From the NCBI RefSeq assembly GCF_900172255.1, contig NZ_FWFU01000005.1, positions 1 through 64,000 on the forward strand: 64,000 bases of DNA, in the 5' to 3' direction. Positions 8,635 through 18,100 of this stretch are shown here, piece after piece. This stretch comes from Roseovarius halotolerans. GTDB lineage: Bacteria > Pseudomonadota > Alphaproteobacteria > Rhodobacterales > Rhodobacteraceae. Numbering within the stretch: the first letter of the stretch is position 1; every line of letters begins with the position of its first letter. The translations under genes were made by a program, and so were the position numbers. The notes beneath the pieces were generated by a model. The model saw only the letters and a program-made list of their open reading frames with translations, was not told the origin of the DNA and did not search any database.

Positions 8635-8645
8635 GTCTGACAGAC
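8635..8645. promoter_or_regulatory. Palindrome GTCTGACAGAC, candidate operator
   Basis: A perfect 5-1-5 palindrome about 40 bp upstream of the GcvT-like gene. GntR-family (FCD type) operators often have short odd-length palindromes of this sort, so it may be an operator. No regulator gene is adjacent. The rest of 8595-8806 shows nothing else I can name. Confidence 0.25.
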
Positions 8646-8806
8646 CACCCCATCCCGAGTCGAGAGCACGCCCCGGCGCCGCCATCACATCGGCTTGAAG
8701 GCGCCTGCGCGCCGGCATCCGCACCGACGCGATACCGACGTGATACAGACATCTTGCCGATGCCGGTTTCAGACGTGAAATCAGATGGTTGAGACCGCTC
8801 GCCCCG

Positions 8807-9133
8807 TCAGCCCCGGCGCATCAGGTCGTCTTCCTCGTCGACGATGGAAATCCCCAGTTCGTCCAAACCGTTCTCCAGGTGATCCGACAGATGCGGCGTG
8901 CCCAGCAGGTAATCCGCCGTCGGCGTCGACGCCGATGACATCGCCGTCTGCTTGGCCTCTTCCAGATCGTCGGCGGTGAAACTCTCGCGTCCGATCCACA
9001 TCAACGCCACAAGGCTGGCCTGTTCCTCTTCGCTCAGCCGGTCGATGAAGCCGCGCAGCTCGGGCTCGGCGCGATCCAGTTCGCGCGCCATCAGCACCAC
9101 CTGCGCAATCTTGTATGTGCTTATATCCAGCAT
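8807..9133 (-). CDS. DUF3775 family protein
   Basis: A 108-residue acidic, soluble protein. The block YKIAQVVLMARELDRAEPEL...LSEEEQASLVALMWIGRESF is what I recognise as DUF3775, a family of unknown function common in Rhodobacterales. The C-terminus is very acidic (IVDEEDDLMRRG). The ATG at 9133 follows AGGAGAC and was preferred over an upstream in-frame ATG without a ribosome site. It lies 81 nt downstream of the DUF1989 gene and may be cotranscribed with it. Confidence 0.75.
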   Translation of the reverse strand: MLDISTYKIAQVVLMARELDRAEPELRGFIDRLSEEEQASLVALMWIGRESFTADDLEEAKQTAMSSASTPTADYLLGTPHLSDHLENGLDELGISIVDEEDDLMRRG

Positions 9134-9214
9134 GGTCCGTCTCCTGTTCGCATGACCCGCGCCAGATTGGGTCAAGCCCTCTGCCTCGTCTTTGATCTTA
9201 CGCAAGATCGCGCA

Positions 9215-10060
9215 TCAGCGTCCGTGGCTGCGATCATAACCATTCACCGGCGGCGACGACCAGCCCTCAAGCGCATCTTCTTCCGGTGCGAATATCTCGA
9301 TCAGCAGCGGGTGACAGACCGCCGCGTCGCTGGTGTGCTCGGCCGAACAATCCCCGCCGGGACAGGCGCTGAGCGCGCCCAGAAGATCGATTTCCGCCAT
9401 GAATTCAAGGTAATCGCCGGGGCGCACGGGGCTGGCCTTCATGAAATACTGCCCGGTATCGCGGGTGAACCCGGTGCACATGAAGACATTGAGAACGTCA
9501 TGCACATGCGGCTCCGCCTCCTGCAGGCTCAGCCCGGTCGCATCGGCCAGCGCGCGTGTCAGGTTGGAATGGCAGCAATGGTGATACTGGACATTGCTCA
9601 GCAGGTTGCCGGTATAGGGATCGCAGCGCGTGCCGATCACGTCATGCACCGAACCGCCGAATCCGTCGATCCCGTACCAGTCCAGCGTATCGCCGGTGAT
9701 CGTCGCCATCGGGCGCAGATAGGGAAAGCAGGACCACATCCGCTCGCCGGTGCTGAGATGCGTGCCATGCAGCGCGCGCGTCTTGCCCGAATAGAACCGT
9801 TCGGAAAGATCATGCGCATTCCAGAGGTTCAGGTCGCCCACCTGCGGCCCGCCAACCGATGTGATCCTGAAGAACTGCCCCGCCTCCACCCGGAAGGCCG
9901 CAGCATCGCGGGGCTCCGCCAGCACCTCGCCCACCTTGCGCGCGCCTTCGCGCGCAGCGGCATAAAGCGCCATGTCGGGCCTGGGCAGGGTTTCGTTGGG
10001 ATAGCAGATCACAGGGGCGACGGCGCGCCGCGCTTCGGCATCTTCAGGGGCTTTGGTCAT
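9215..10060 (-). CDS. DUF1989 (urea carboxylase-associated) family protein
   Basis: A 281-residue protein of the DUF1989 family, the same family as the two urea amidolyase-associated proteins now known elsewhere as carboxyguanidine deiminase subunits. Family marks visible are FFRITSVGGPQVGDLNLW, the Cys/His-rich YHHCCHSNL, and HDVLNVFMCTG. The ATG at 10060 follows AAGGA. It occurs here alone, without a urea carboxylase or a second DUF1989 partner, and near a folate-linked GcvT-like gene. A role on an N-methylated or guanidino compound is a guess from context. Confidence 0.82.
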   Translation of the reverse strand: MTKAPEDAEARRAVAPVICYPNETLPRPDMALYAAAREGARKVGEVLAEPRDAAAFRVEAGQFFRITSVGGPQVGDLNLWNAHDLSERFYSGKTRALHGTHLSTGERMWSCFPYLRPMATITGDTLDWYGIDGFGGSVHDVIGTRCDPYTGNLLSNVQYHHCCHSNLTRALADATGLSLQEAEPHVHDVLNVFMCTGFTRDTGQYFMKASPVRPGDYLEFMAEIDLLGALSACPGGDCSAEHTSDAAVCHPLLIEIFAPEEDALEGWSSPPVNGYDRSHGR

Positions 10061-10130
10061 GGCCTGTCCTTCTTGTCCATCTGCCACCACATGGTCCCAC
10101 CAGAAGGATTTTTTCAAGTGCGCGCGCGGA

Positions 10131-10319
10131 TCACTTGAAACGAAGGCAGTCGCGCGGCGCCCTGTCGCCAACCGTCTCCGCCCCGCAATAGGCGCAGCGC
10201 CACACGCCCCGGCCGCGGTCCTGCCGCCAGCGGCAGTTCCGTGTCAGGGTGGTGGTCTGGTGACGCCAAAGGAAATAGATGACGACACCGACCAGAAGAA
10301 TAAGCAGGATGACGAACAT
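10131..10319 (-). CDS. Small membrane protein with Cys motif
   Basis: A 62-residue protein: residues 1-18 (MFVILLILLVGVVIYFLW) form one membrane helix, followed by a basic cytoplasmic tail with four cysteines (C29, then CAYC, then C58 near the end) spaced like a degenerate zinc ribbon. The Arg/Trp-rich pattern CRWRQD...WRCAYCGAE...PRDC looks selected rather than random. The ribosome site is weak. Function unknown; similar small proteins occur in relatives as far as I recall. Confidence 0.55.
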   Translation of the reverse strand: MFVILLILLVGVVIYFLWRHQTTTLTRNCRWRQDRGRGVWRCAYCGAETVGDRAPRDCLRFK

Positions 10320-10383
10320 TCACAGGTCCCGGCAGTTTCCGGGACCCGTCCTAGCGCAAAGCGGTGCGGCTTGAAACCAGGTG

Positions 10384-10536
10384 TCAGGCCGCGCGATGAT
10401 ACAGAAACAGCCCTTCGTCTTCGGCAGGGCCTGCCGTCACCGGCAGCGGTTCGTCATCGTAATAGGCCCATGCCTGCTCCAGCAGCTTCAAGGCCTCCTC
10501 TGCGGTGGTCTTCGGGGTTTGGGCTTGCGGTGTCAT
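10384..10536 (-). CDS. Small conserved-looking protein, 50 aa
   Basis: Fifty residues beginning MTPQAQTPKTTAEEALKLLE, followed by QAWAYYDDEPLPVT and ending EGLFLYHRAA. GGAG lies about 7 nt before the ATG. The composition is acidic and amphipathic, with an aromatic AWAYYDDE core; there is no signal peptide. The amino acid pattern and ribosome site favour a real gene, but I cannot name a family. Confidence 0.5.
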   Translation of the reverse strand: MTPQAQTPKTTAEEALKLLEQAWAYYDDEPLPVTAGPAEDEGLFLYHRAA

Positions 10537-10659
10537 AGGTCACTCCAGATCGTAAAGTGCCTCCCTGCCATGAATAATAGGCGCGAACCGCGTCCGTGAC
10601 ATCCCACAATAATGCATGTGAGCAATGCTCATGCCGCAACGCAGCAATCGCGCGGCACC

Positions 10660-11367
10660 TCAGATCAGAAGATGTCCGGCCAATCCCAGCGTAAACCCCA
10701 TGACCGCGCCAAGCGGCGGCGACCAGTGGTGGCGTTCATGCGCATCCGGGGCGATGTCCTGAAAAATGATGTAAAGAATACCACCCGCCGCGAACATCAT
10801 GATCACACCCAGCACCGCAGGCATCTGCGACAGGAAGGCAAACCCCAGTGCCGCACAGACCGGTCCCAACAGGGCCAGCCCGGCAAACAGCAGCACGATC
10901 CGCCTCGCTGAAGGCCGCGCGCCGCCCTTCATGATGTCACGAAACGCGGCAAAGCCCTCGGGCAGATTCTGCAAAAAGATCAGCGCCGCCAACAGCGCCG
11001 CCGTGCCCGCTTCGGCCGTCAGCACCGCACCCAGCGCCATTGCCTCGGGCAGGTAATCCAGCAACATGGCCAGCAATTGCGCCCCGTGTCCGCCCCGGCG
11101 CTCGAGCCTTCGGTCAACCAGGTAGAACACCAGCCCGCCACCCGCGAACGCAGCCAGCGCGGCGGCAGGCGGCAGGGCATCGCTGCCCTCGGGCACCAGC
11201 ACCAGCGCAATCGCCGCCAGGAGGGCGCCACCGCCGAATGCGACGATCCAGTGGACCGCCGGGGCGCTCAGGACGCGCCCGAACCGCGACATGCCCAGCA
11301 TCGCCCCAAGCGGGATCGCCACGCCCGCCGCCAGCGACAGGATCAGGGCCGCCCAGAGACCGCCCAT
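10660..11367 (-). CDS. ZIP-like metal transporter, atypical
   Basis: A 235-residue membrane protein with about seven to eight helices and the ZIP-family layout. In the central helices, where most ZIP proteins carry histidines (HNxPEG and HExxP types), this one has LDYLPEAMALG and LQNLPEGFAAF, so the usual metal-binding His residues are missing while the Pro-Glu pairs remain. A further histidine pair follows at QDIAPDAHERHH. It starts only 27 nt after sdhB, so it could be read from the sdh promoter. Metal and direction of transport cannot be told. Confidence 0.7.
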   Translation of the reverse strand: MGGLWAALILSLAAGVAIPLGAMLGMSRFGRVLSAPAVHWIVAFGGGALLAAIALVLVPEGSDALPPAAALAAFAGGGLVFYLVDRRLERRGGHGAQLLAMLLDYLPEAMALGAVLTAEAGTAALLAALIFLQNLPEGFAAFRDIMKGGARPSARRIVLLFAGLALLGPVCAALGFAFLSQMPAVLGVIMMFAAGGILYIIFQDIAPDAHERHHWSPPLGAVMGFTLGLAGHLLI

Positions 11368-11394
11368 CAGGTCACGTCATTTCCCATCACGCCC

Positions 11395-12174
11395 TCAGAC
11401 AGCGCGTTCGACCATCAGTTTCTTGATCTCGGCGATGGCCTTGGCGGGGTTGAGCCCCTTGGGACAGGTCTTGGTGCAGTTCATGATCGTGTGGCAGCGA
11501 TAGAGCTTGAACGGATCTTCCAGATCGTCCAGCCGCTCGCCCGTGGCCTCGTCGCGGCTGTCGATGATCCAGCGATAGGCATGCAACAGAGCCGCCGGTC
11601 CAAGATACTTGTCGCCGTTCCACCAATAGCTGGGGCAGGCTGTCGAGCAGCTGGCGCACATCACGCATTCGTAAAGGCCGTCCAGCTTTTCGCGGTCCTC
11701 GATCGACTGCCGCCATTCCTTGGCGGGGCGGTTCGTCTTGGTCTCCAGCCACGGCATGATGCTGGCATGCTGAGCGTAGAAATGGGTCAGGTCCGGGATC
11801 AGGTCTTTGACCACCGGCATATGCGGCAGCGGATAGATCTTCACGTCACCCTTGATCTCGTCCATGCCATAGATACAGGCCAGCGTGTTGATCCCGTCGA
11901 TATTCATCGCGCAGGAGCCGCAGATCCCCTCGCGACATGACCGCCGGAAGGTCAGCGTCGGGTCGATCTTGTTCTTGATGTAGATAAGCGCATCCAGAAC
12001 CATCGGCCCGCAATCGTCCATGTCGACGAAGTAGGTGTCGACGCTGGGATTGTCGCCCTCGTCCGGGTTCCAGCGATAGATCTGGAACTTGCGCAGGTTG
12101 CTCGCGCCCTCCGGCTTGGGCCAGGTCTTGCCCCGGATCATGCGCGAATTCTTGGGGAGTCTGAGTTGAACCAT
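11395..12174 (-). CDS. sdhB: Succinate dehydrogenase iron-sulfur subunit
   Basis: A 259-residue electron-transfer subunit of complex II. The 2Fe-2S site is [21 protein letters not shown]; the C-terminal half carries [12 protein letters not shown] and [14 protein letters not shown] for the 4Fe-4S and 3Fe-4S clusters. The ATG at 12174 follows AGGAGAG. It is the last gene of sdhCDAB and lies 96 nt after sdhA. It passes electrons from the SdhA flavin to quinone at the SdhCD membrane anchor. Confidence 0.97.
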   Translation of the reverse strand: MVQLRLPKNSRMIRGKTWPKPEGASNLRKFQIYRWNPDEGDNPSVDTYFVDMDDCGPMVLDALIYIKNKIDPTLTFRRSCREGICGSCAMNIDGINTLACIYGMDEIKGDVKIYPLPHMPVVKDLIPDLTHFYAQHASIMPWLETKTNRPAKEWRQSIEDREKLDGLYECVMCASCSTACPSYWWNGDKYLGPAALLHAYRWIIDSRDEATGERLDDLEDPFKLYRCHTIMNCTKTCPKGLNPAKAIAEIKKLMVERAV

Positions 12175-12270
12175 TCTTCTCTCCTGTTCAGGCGGCGCGC
12201 GCCTTGCCGCAAGGCTGTCGCCTCGTGGCATCTTTCGTTCCCTGCGCCTTGATGCGCATGTGGCAAGCCA

Positions 12271-14076
12271 TCAGAATGTCCGTTCCTTCGGCGCGATCTT
12301 CTTGAGGCTGATCCCGCCTTCCTTCTCGGTCGAAAGCGGCGCCTCGATCACCGGGCGGTATTCCAGGCTGGTCTTGTTGCCCTCCACCCGCGCGATCGTA
12401 TGCACCCGCCATGCCTTGTCGTCGCGCTCGGGGAAGTCCTCGTGCGCATGGGCACCGCGGCTTTCCTGGCGCGCCTCGGCGCCGGTGATCGTCGCCAGCG
12501 CGTTCGGCATGAGGTTGGTCAGTTCCAGCGTCTCCATCAGGTCCGAGTTCCACACCAATGAGCGATCGGTGACCTTGAGATCATCCAGCTTGCCGGCGAT
12601 CTCGCCCATCTTCTTGACGCCCTCGGCCAGGGTCTTGGATGTGCGGAACACGGCGGCGTCTTCCTGCATGGTCTTCTGCATCTCGAGCCGCAGGTCAGCA
12701 GTCGCCACCGCGCCATCGGCATGGCGCAGCCCGTCGAAGCGATCGAGCGCCTTGTCCACCTGGCCCGTGTTGGTCTCGGGGACCGCGCTTTCGGCGTCCA
12801 CGACCTTGCCCGCGCGAATCGCGGCGGCGCGCCCGAACACCACGAGGTCGATCAGCGAGTTCGAACCAAGGCGGTTCGCCCCGTGAACACTGGCGCAGCC
12901 CGCCTCGCCCACGGCCATCAGGCCCGGCACGATGTTGTTGGGGTCTTTCGCGGTGGGGTTCAGAACCTCGCCCCAGTAGTTCGTCGGGATGCCGCCCATG
13001 TTGTAATGCACGGTCGGCAGCACCGGGATCGGCTCCTTGGTCACGTCGACGCCCGCGAAAATGCGTGCGCTTTCCGAGATACCCGGCAGGCGCAGTTGCA
13101 GCGCCTCCTTGGGCAGGTGGCTCAGGTTCAGGTGGATATGGTCGCCATGCGTGCCCACACCCCGGCCCTCGCGGATCTCCATCGTCATCGAGCGGCTGAC
13201 ATAGTCGCGCGGCGCAAGGTCCTTGTAGTTGGGCGCATAGCGCTCCATGAACCGCTCGCCTTCCGAGTTGGTCAGGTAACCGCCCTCACCGCGCGCGCCT
13301 TCGGTGATCAGGCAGCCCGAGCCGTAAATGCCGGTGGGGTGGAACTGCACGAACTCCATATCCTGAAGCGGCAGCCCCGCGCGCGCCACCATCCCGCCAC
13401 CGTCGCCGGTGCAGGTATGTGCGCTTGTGGCACTGAAATAGGCGCGCCCGTAGCCGCCCGTGGCCAGCACGACCATCTTGGCGTTGAACACGTGGATCGT
13501 GCCGTCATCCAGCTTCCAGCAGACCACGCCGGTGCAGGCGCCGTCATCGCTCATGATCAGGTCGATGGCAAAATATTCGATATAGAACTCGGCCTTCTGC
13601 TTGAGGCTCTGTCCGTAAAGCGTGTGCAGGATCGCGTGGCCGGTCCGGTCCGCGGCGGCGCAGGTGCGCTGCACCGGCGGGCCTTCGCCGAACTCGGTCG
13701 TATGACCGCCAAAGGGACGCTGATAGATCTTGCCCTCTTCGGTGCGCGAGAACGGCACCCCGTAATGTTCGAGCTCATAGACCGCCTTGGGCGCCTCGCG
13801 GGCAAGGTATTCCATCGCGTCCGTGTCGCCCAGCCAGTCGCTGCCCTTCACGGTGTCATACATGTGCCACTGCCAGTGGTCCGGCCCCATGTTGCTGAGC
13901 GATGCGGCGATCCCGCCCTGTGCCGCAACCGTATGCGAACGCGTCGGGAACACCTTGGTCACACAGGCTGTGCGCAACCCCTGTTCGGCCATGCCCAGCG
14001 TGGCTCGCAGCCCCGCGCCGCCAGCCCCGACGACAACCACGTCGTAATCATGTGTCTCGTATTCGTAAGCAGCCAT
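12271..14076 (-). CDS. sdhA: Succinate dehydrogenase flavoprotein subunit
   Basis: A 601-residue catalytic subunit that oxidises succinate to fumarate. The FAD-binding GAGGAGLRA is near residue 17, the His that carries covalent FAD is His48 in [10 protein letters not shown], and the active-site block [11 protein letters not shown] and the C-terminal [14 protein letters not shown] are present. Length is normal for the family. It is 18 nt downstream of sdhD and in the same operon. Confidence 0.98.
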   Translation of the reverse strand: MAAYEYETHDYDVVVVGAGGAGLRATLGMAEQGLRTACVTKVFPTRSHTVAAQGGIAASLSNMGPDHWQWHMYDTVKGSDWLGDTDAMEYLAREAPKAVYELEHYGVPFSRTEEGKIYQRPFGGHTTEFGEGPPVQRTCAAADRTGHAILHTLYGQSLKQKAEFYIEYFAIDLIMSDDGACTGVVCWKLDDGTIHVFNAKMVVLATGGYGRAYFSATSAHTCTGDGGGMVARAGLPLQDMEFVQFHPTGIYGSGCLITEGARGEGGYLTNSEGERFMERYAPNYKDLAPRDYVSRSMTMEIREGRGVGTHGDHIHLNLSHLPKEALQLRLPGISESARIFAGVDVTKEPIPVLPTVHYNMGGIPTNYWGEVLNPTAKDPNNIVPGLMAVGEAGCASVHGANRLGSNSLIDLVVFGRAAAIRAGKVVDAESAVPETNTGQVDKALDRFDGLRHADGAVATADLRLEMQKTMQEDAAVFRTSKTLAEGVKKMGEIAGKLDDLKVTDRSLVWNSDLMETLELTNLMPNALATITGAEARQESRGAHAHEDFPERDDKAWRVHTIARVEGNKTSLEYRPVIEAPLSTEKEGGISLKKIAPKERTF

Positions 14077-14094
14077 TGCTTGAAAACTCCGGGG

Positions 14095-14466
14095 TTAGAG
14101 AGCCAGTTTGACGACAGCGAACATGCCCGTGGCCATCAGGCCATAGGACAGCACGGTCACACCGATAATCAGGATCTTGCGGGTCATCCCGCGCGAGTAA
14201 TCCTCGATCAGGGTCTGCGCGCCCCTGCGGAAATGCTGAAGCCCGACATAAAGCACCAGCAATGTCAGGATCGCCATCGCCGGATGCGCGAACACCGCGC
14301 TGACTTCGTCATGGGTGCCGCCGATGGTGCGACCCAGCACGAACAGGAACATCGGAACGATCAGCGCCAGGCCGACGGCGCTGACGGTCATGTACCAGTG
14401 ATGCTCGGTTCCGCTACGGGCGGCGCCAAGGCCCTCGGCGCGCTTGCGTGCGGTCAGAAAACGCAT
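14095..14466 (-). CDS. sdhD: Succinate dehydrogenase membrane anchor
   Basis: A 123-residue protein with three membrane helices (about 28-48, 60-80, 97-120). The conserved EHHWYMT and LYVGLQHFRRGAQTLIEDY blocks support SdhD; His77 in LQHF is the likely haem b ligand region. AGGGAGG precedes the ATG. It lies between sdhC and sdhA, 14 nt after sdhC. Confidence 0.93.
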   Translation of the reverse strand: MRFLTARKRAEGLGAARSGTEHHWYMTVSAVGLALIVPMFLFVLGRTIGGTHDEVSAVFAHPAMAILTLLVLYVGLQHFRRGAQTLIEDYSRGMTRKILIIGVTVLSYGLMATGMFAVVKLAL

Positions 14467-14480
14467 GGCTGGCCTCCCTT

Positions 14481-14864
14481 TCAGATGATGATCAATGTGA
14501 TGACGGTCAGAACGACCGAACCGATGACGCAGGCCCAGCCCAGAAGCTCGGCGGTGGGAATGTCCAGCCCCTTGCCGGCGTCATAGTAAAGATGCCGCAA
14601 CCCGGCCAGGTAGTGATACCAGATCGCCCAGAGCGACAGCGTCAGCACAAGGTCGCCGAACCACGAGGTCACGACCCGGTCCGCCAGCGCGAAATATTCC
14701 GGCCCCGTCGCCGCGGCCAGCAGCCACCAGATGATCAGGCCGAAGCCGACGATCAGCGCATTGCCGGTCAGCCGCGTCAATATCGAGGTGATCGAGGTAA
14801 GTTGCGGGCGATAGACTTGCAGATGAGGTGAAAGCGGGCGGTCGCCCCGGTTCACGTCGGCCAT
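14481..14864 (-). CDS. sdhC: Succinate dehydrogenase cytochrome b556 subunit
   Basis: A 127-residue anchor subunit with three membrane helices. The N-terminal RPLSPHLQVYRPQLTSITSI is the SdhC family signature, and LAGLRHLYYDAG carries the haem-ligating His. The ATG at 14864 follows GAAGGGA; upstream in-frame ATGs lack such a site and lie outside the family N-terminus. First gene of sdhCDAB; its upstream region holds three copies of a TGTGATCACA-type palindrome. Confidence 0.95.
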   Translation of the reverse strand: MADVNRGDRPLSPHLQVYRPQLTSITSILTRLTGNALIVGFGLIIWWLLAAATGPEYFALADRVVTSWFGDLVLTLSLWAIWYHYLAGLRHLYYDAGKGLDIPTAELLGWACVIGSVVLTVITLIII

Positions 14865-15007
14865 GGTCGGTCCCTTCGTTTTCGTCTGCCTGCGCATGGC
14901 CCGCCCTTGCGGGCCGCGTCGGTTCACGGGTATCTTTTAGCGCCCCAGATGTTTTTGCACAGCCCCAATCACCGGAATCTTCCGGCATTTCGAGGCATAA
15001 ACCCCCA

Positions 15008-15041
15008 TTTGTGATCACATCATTTATCGCGTGATCACAAA
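15008..15041. promoter_or_regulatory. Paired GTGATCAC palindromes upstream of sdhC
   Basis: Two copies of GTGATCAC (15011-15018 and 15031-15038), centres 20 bp apart, with outer flanks TTTGTGATCACA and GTGATCACAAAACC. Two turns of helix between centres suggests two dimers binding side by side. The same arrangement occurs upstream of sucC. They lie about 145-175 bp before the sdhC start, in the only gap upstream of the operon. Confidence 0.65.
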
Positions 15042-15133
15042 ACCTTGGCCAGCGGCCGCCTTTTGAGAGCGATCATCCCCGCAAGAGAGACTCAGCCCCC
15101 TCCTCCCGCAAGGTCGGTCAGCAACGTGCATCC

Positions 15134-15145
15134 GTGATCACAAAA
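15134..15145. promoter_or_regulatory. Third GTGATCAC palindrome
   Basis: GTGATCACAAAA, the same core and right flank as the pair at 15008-15041, about 103 bp further from sdhC and just after the RND pump stop. It could be an auxiliary operator. Confidence 0.45.
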
Positions 15146-15151
15146 GCCCTT

Positions 15152-18100
15152 TCAGGTCTTGAACACACGGTAGATCGCAGGAATCACCAGCACTGTCAGC
15201 AAGGTGGACGATATCAGGCCGAAGAACAATGACAGTGCCAGCCCCTGAAAGATCGGATCGGCCAGGATCACCGCCGCCCCGATCATCGCCGCCAGCGCCG
15301 TCAGCAGGATCGGCCTGAACCGGATCGCCCCGGCCTCGATCAGGATCTCCTGCATGGTCTTGCCCTCGGGGTCGGTGTGGCGGATGAAATCCACCAGCAG
15401 GATCGAGTTGCGCACGATGATCCCCGCCAGCGCGATGAACCCGATCATCGACGGCGCCGAAAAGGGCGCGCCCCACAGCCAGTGACCCACCATGATGCCG
15501 ATAAAGGTCAGCGGCACCGGCATCAGGATCACCAGCGGCACCCGGAACGACCCGAACTGTGCCACCACCAGGATATATATGCCAAGGATCGCCACCCCGA
15601 AGGCCGCGCCCATGTCGCGGAAAGTGACGAAAGTGACCTCCCATTCGCCATCCCACAAAAGCGTCACGCCGCTTTCGTCCTCGGGCTGGCCATTCATGGC
15701 GATGCGGGGTTTCTGGCCCTCGGGCCAGTCCATCGCGTCGATCTTGTCGGCCACGGCCAGCATCCCGTAAAGCGGCGCCTCGAAATCCCCGGCCAGTTCA
15801 GCCGTCACCATCTCGAGGTTGCGCCCGTTGCGCCGGAAGATCGGGTATGAGGCCTCTTCGTCCTGCACCTGCACCACGTCGCCCAGTTCCACCACGCCGC
15901 GCGCGCCGGGCAGCACATTGGCCGGGATCGGTGTGGACAGGAAGCGCTGGTCGACCACCCGGTCGCCCTTGGCCCGTGCCACCGTCAGGGGGATCGGGTC
16001 GCGCCCCTCGCCGCGATGCGAATAGCCCACGACGGTCTGACCGTTGAGAATTTCCAGCGTGTCGAACACATCGCCTTCCTGCACGCCGAAGAACTCCAGG
16101 TCGTCGCTGGAAATCGTTACCCGCTGGCGACGCGGCTGTTCGCCGAAACTGTCATCGACATCGACGATGAAAGGCACCTCCTCGAAGGCGCCGCGCAACT
16201 TGCTGGCCACCTCGCGGCGGGTTTCGGCATCGGGGCCATAGATCTCGGCCAGCAGCGTCGCCAGAACCGGCGGGCCGGGCGGCGGCTCGACAGTCTTCAA
16301 GACCGTGCCCTCGGGCAGGTCCAGCCCCGTCAGCCGTTGGCGCAGGTCCAGCGCGATGTCGTGGCTGGTGCGCTCACGCGCGCCCTTGGGCGCCAGCATG
16401 ATCTGCACATCGCCCTGTTCGGGCATGGATCGCAGATAGTAGTGCCGCACGAGACCGTTGAAATTGAAGGGGGCAGCGGCACCGGCATGGGTCTGCGCCT
16501 CGATCACCTCGGGCAGGTCCATCGCCTTCTGCGCCACCTGCTGCATCACCGCGTCCGTCGCCTCGACCGATGCGCCCTCGGGCAGATCCACGACCACCGA
16601 CAGTTCCGATTTGTTGTCGAAGGGCAGCAGCTTGACCGTCACGTCCTTGGTATAAAGCAGCCCGAGCGAACCGAAGGACACCAACACCGTCACCGCCAGG
16701 AACAGACCGCTGCGCGCCTTGGTCGCTAGGATCGGCACCGCCACCCGGCGGTAGATCCGGCCCAGACGGCCCTCGCCCTCTTCGTGGTGATCACTGCCAC
16801 CCCGGCCCGCCACCTTCACCATCAGCCATGGCGTCACCATCACCGCCACGAAGAACGAGAAAATCATCGCCGCCGAGGCATTGGCCGGAATCGGGCTCAT
16901 ATACGGCCCCATGAGGCCGGACACGAACAGCATCGGCAAAAGCGCCGCGACCACGGTCAGCGTGGCGACGATGGTGGGGTTGCCCACCTCCGCCACCGCG
17001 TCGATCGCCGCCTGAATCCGGCTCTTGCCGCGATCCAGTTGCCAGTGCCGCGCGATATTCTCGATCACGACAATGGCGTCGTCGACCAATATGCCGATGG
17101 AAAAGATCAACGCGAACAGCGAGACGCGGTTGAGCGTGTATCCCATGATCCAGGCCGCGAACAGCGTCAGCAGGATCGTCATCGGGATGACCACCGCCAC
17201 CACGATGCTTTCGCGCCAGCCGATCGACAGCCAGACCAGCGCGATGATCGACACCGTGGCCAGCGCCAGGTGGAACAGCAGCTCGTTGGCCTTCTCATTG
17301 GCGGTTTCGCCATAATCCCGCGTCACCGACAGCGCCACGCTTTCGGGGATCAGCTCGCCCTCCAGCATGTGAACCCGGTGCAGGATCTCTTCGGCCACCA
17401 CCACGGCATTCGCGCCCGCCCGCTTGGCCAGCGCCAGCGTCACGGCAGGGGCGCGATGCAGGTCGCCCGCCGCGTCGCGGGTGACATTGGCGACGTAATG
17501 CTCGGACATATCGGGCACGAAGGCGATGTCGGCCACGTCCCCCACATAGACGGGCCGCCCGTCGCGCGTGGTCAGCAGCAGGCTCGCGATCTCCGCAGGG
17601 CCGGTCAGGGTCTCACCCGCGATCAGGTCGATCTGCGCGCCGCCATCTCGCACCTGCCCGGTGCGAAAGGCCCGGTTGGCACTTTGCACCTTGCCGGCAA
17701 GCTGTTGCAGGGTCACCCCATGCATCGCCAGCCTTTCGGGATCGGGCGCGATGCGGATCGCCTCCTGCGCCTCGCCTGTCAGATAGGTCAGGCCGACATC
17801 CTCGATCTTGGTCAGTTCACCGCGCAACGCCCGCGCGATGCGTGTGAGATCATAGGACGACACCTCGTGCCCCGGCTTGCCCGAAAGGGTCAGCGTCACG
17901 ATGGCAACATCGTTGATCCCGCGCCCGACGATCAACGGCTCGGGGATCCCCACCGGAATGCGGTCGAGGTTTGCGCGCACCTTTTCATGCACCCGCAGAA
18001 TCGCCGCATCCGCCGATGTCCCCGCCTCGAACCTCGCGGTCACCATCGCCCCGTCATCGCGTGTCTGGGAATAGACATGCTCGACATCGTCGATGGCCTG

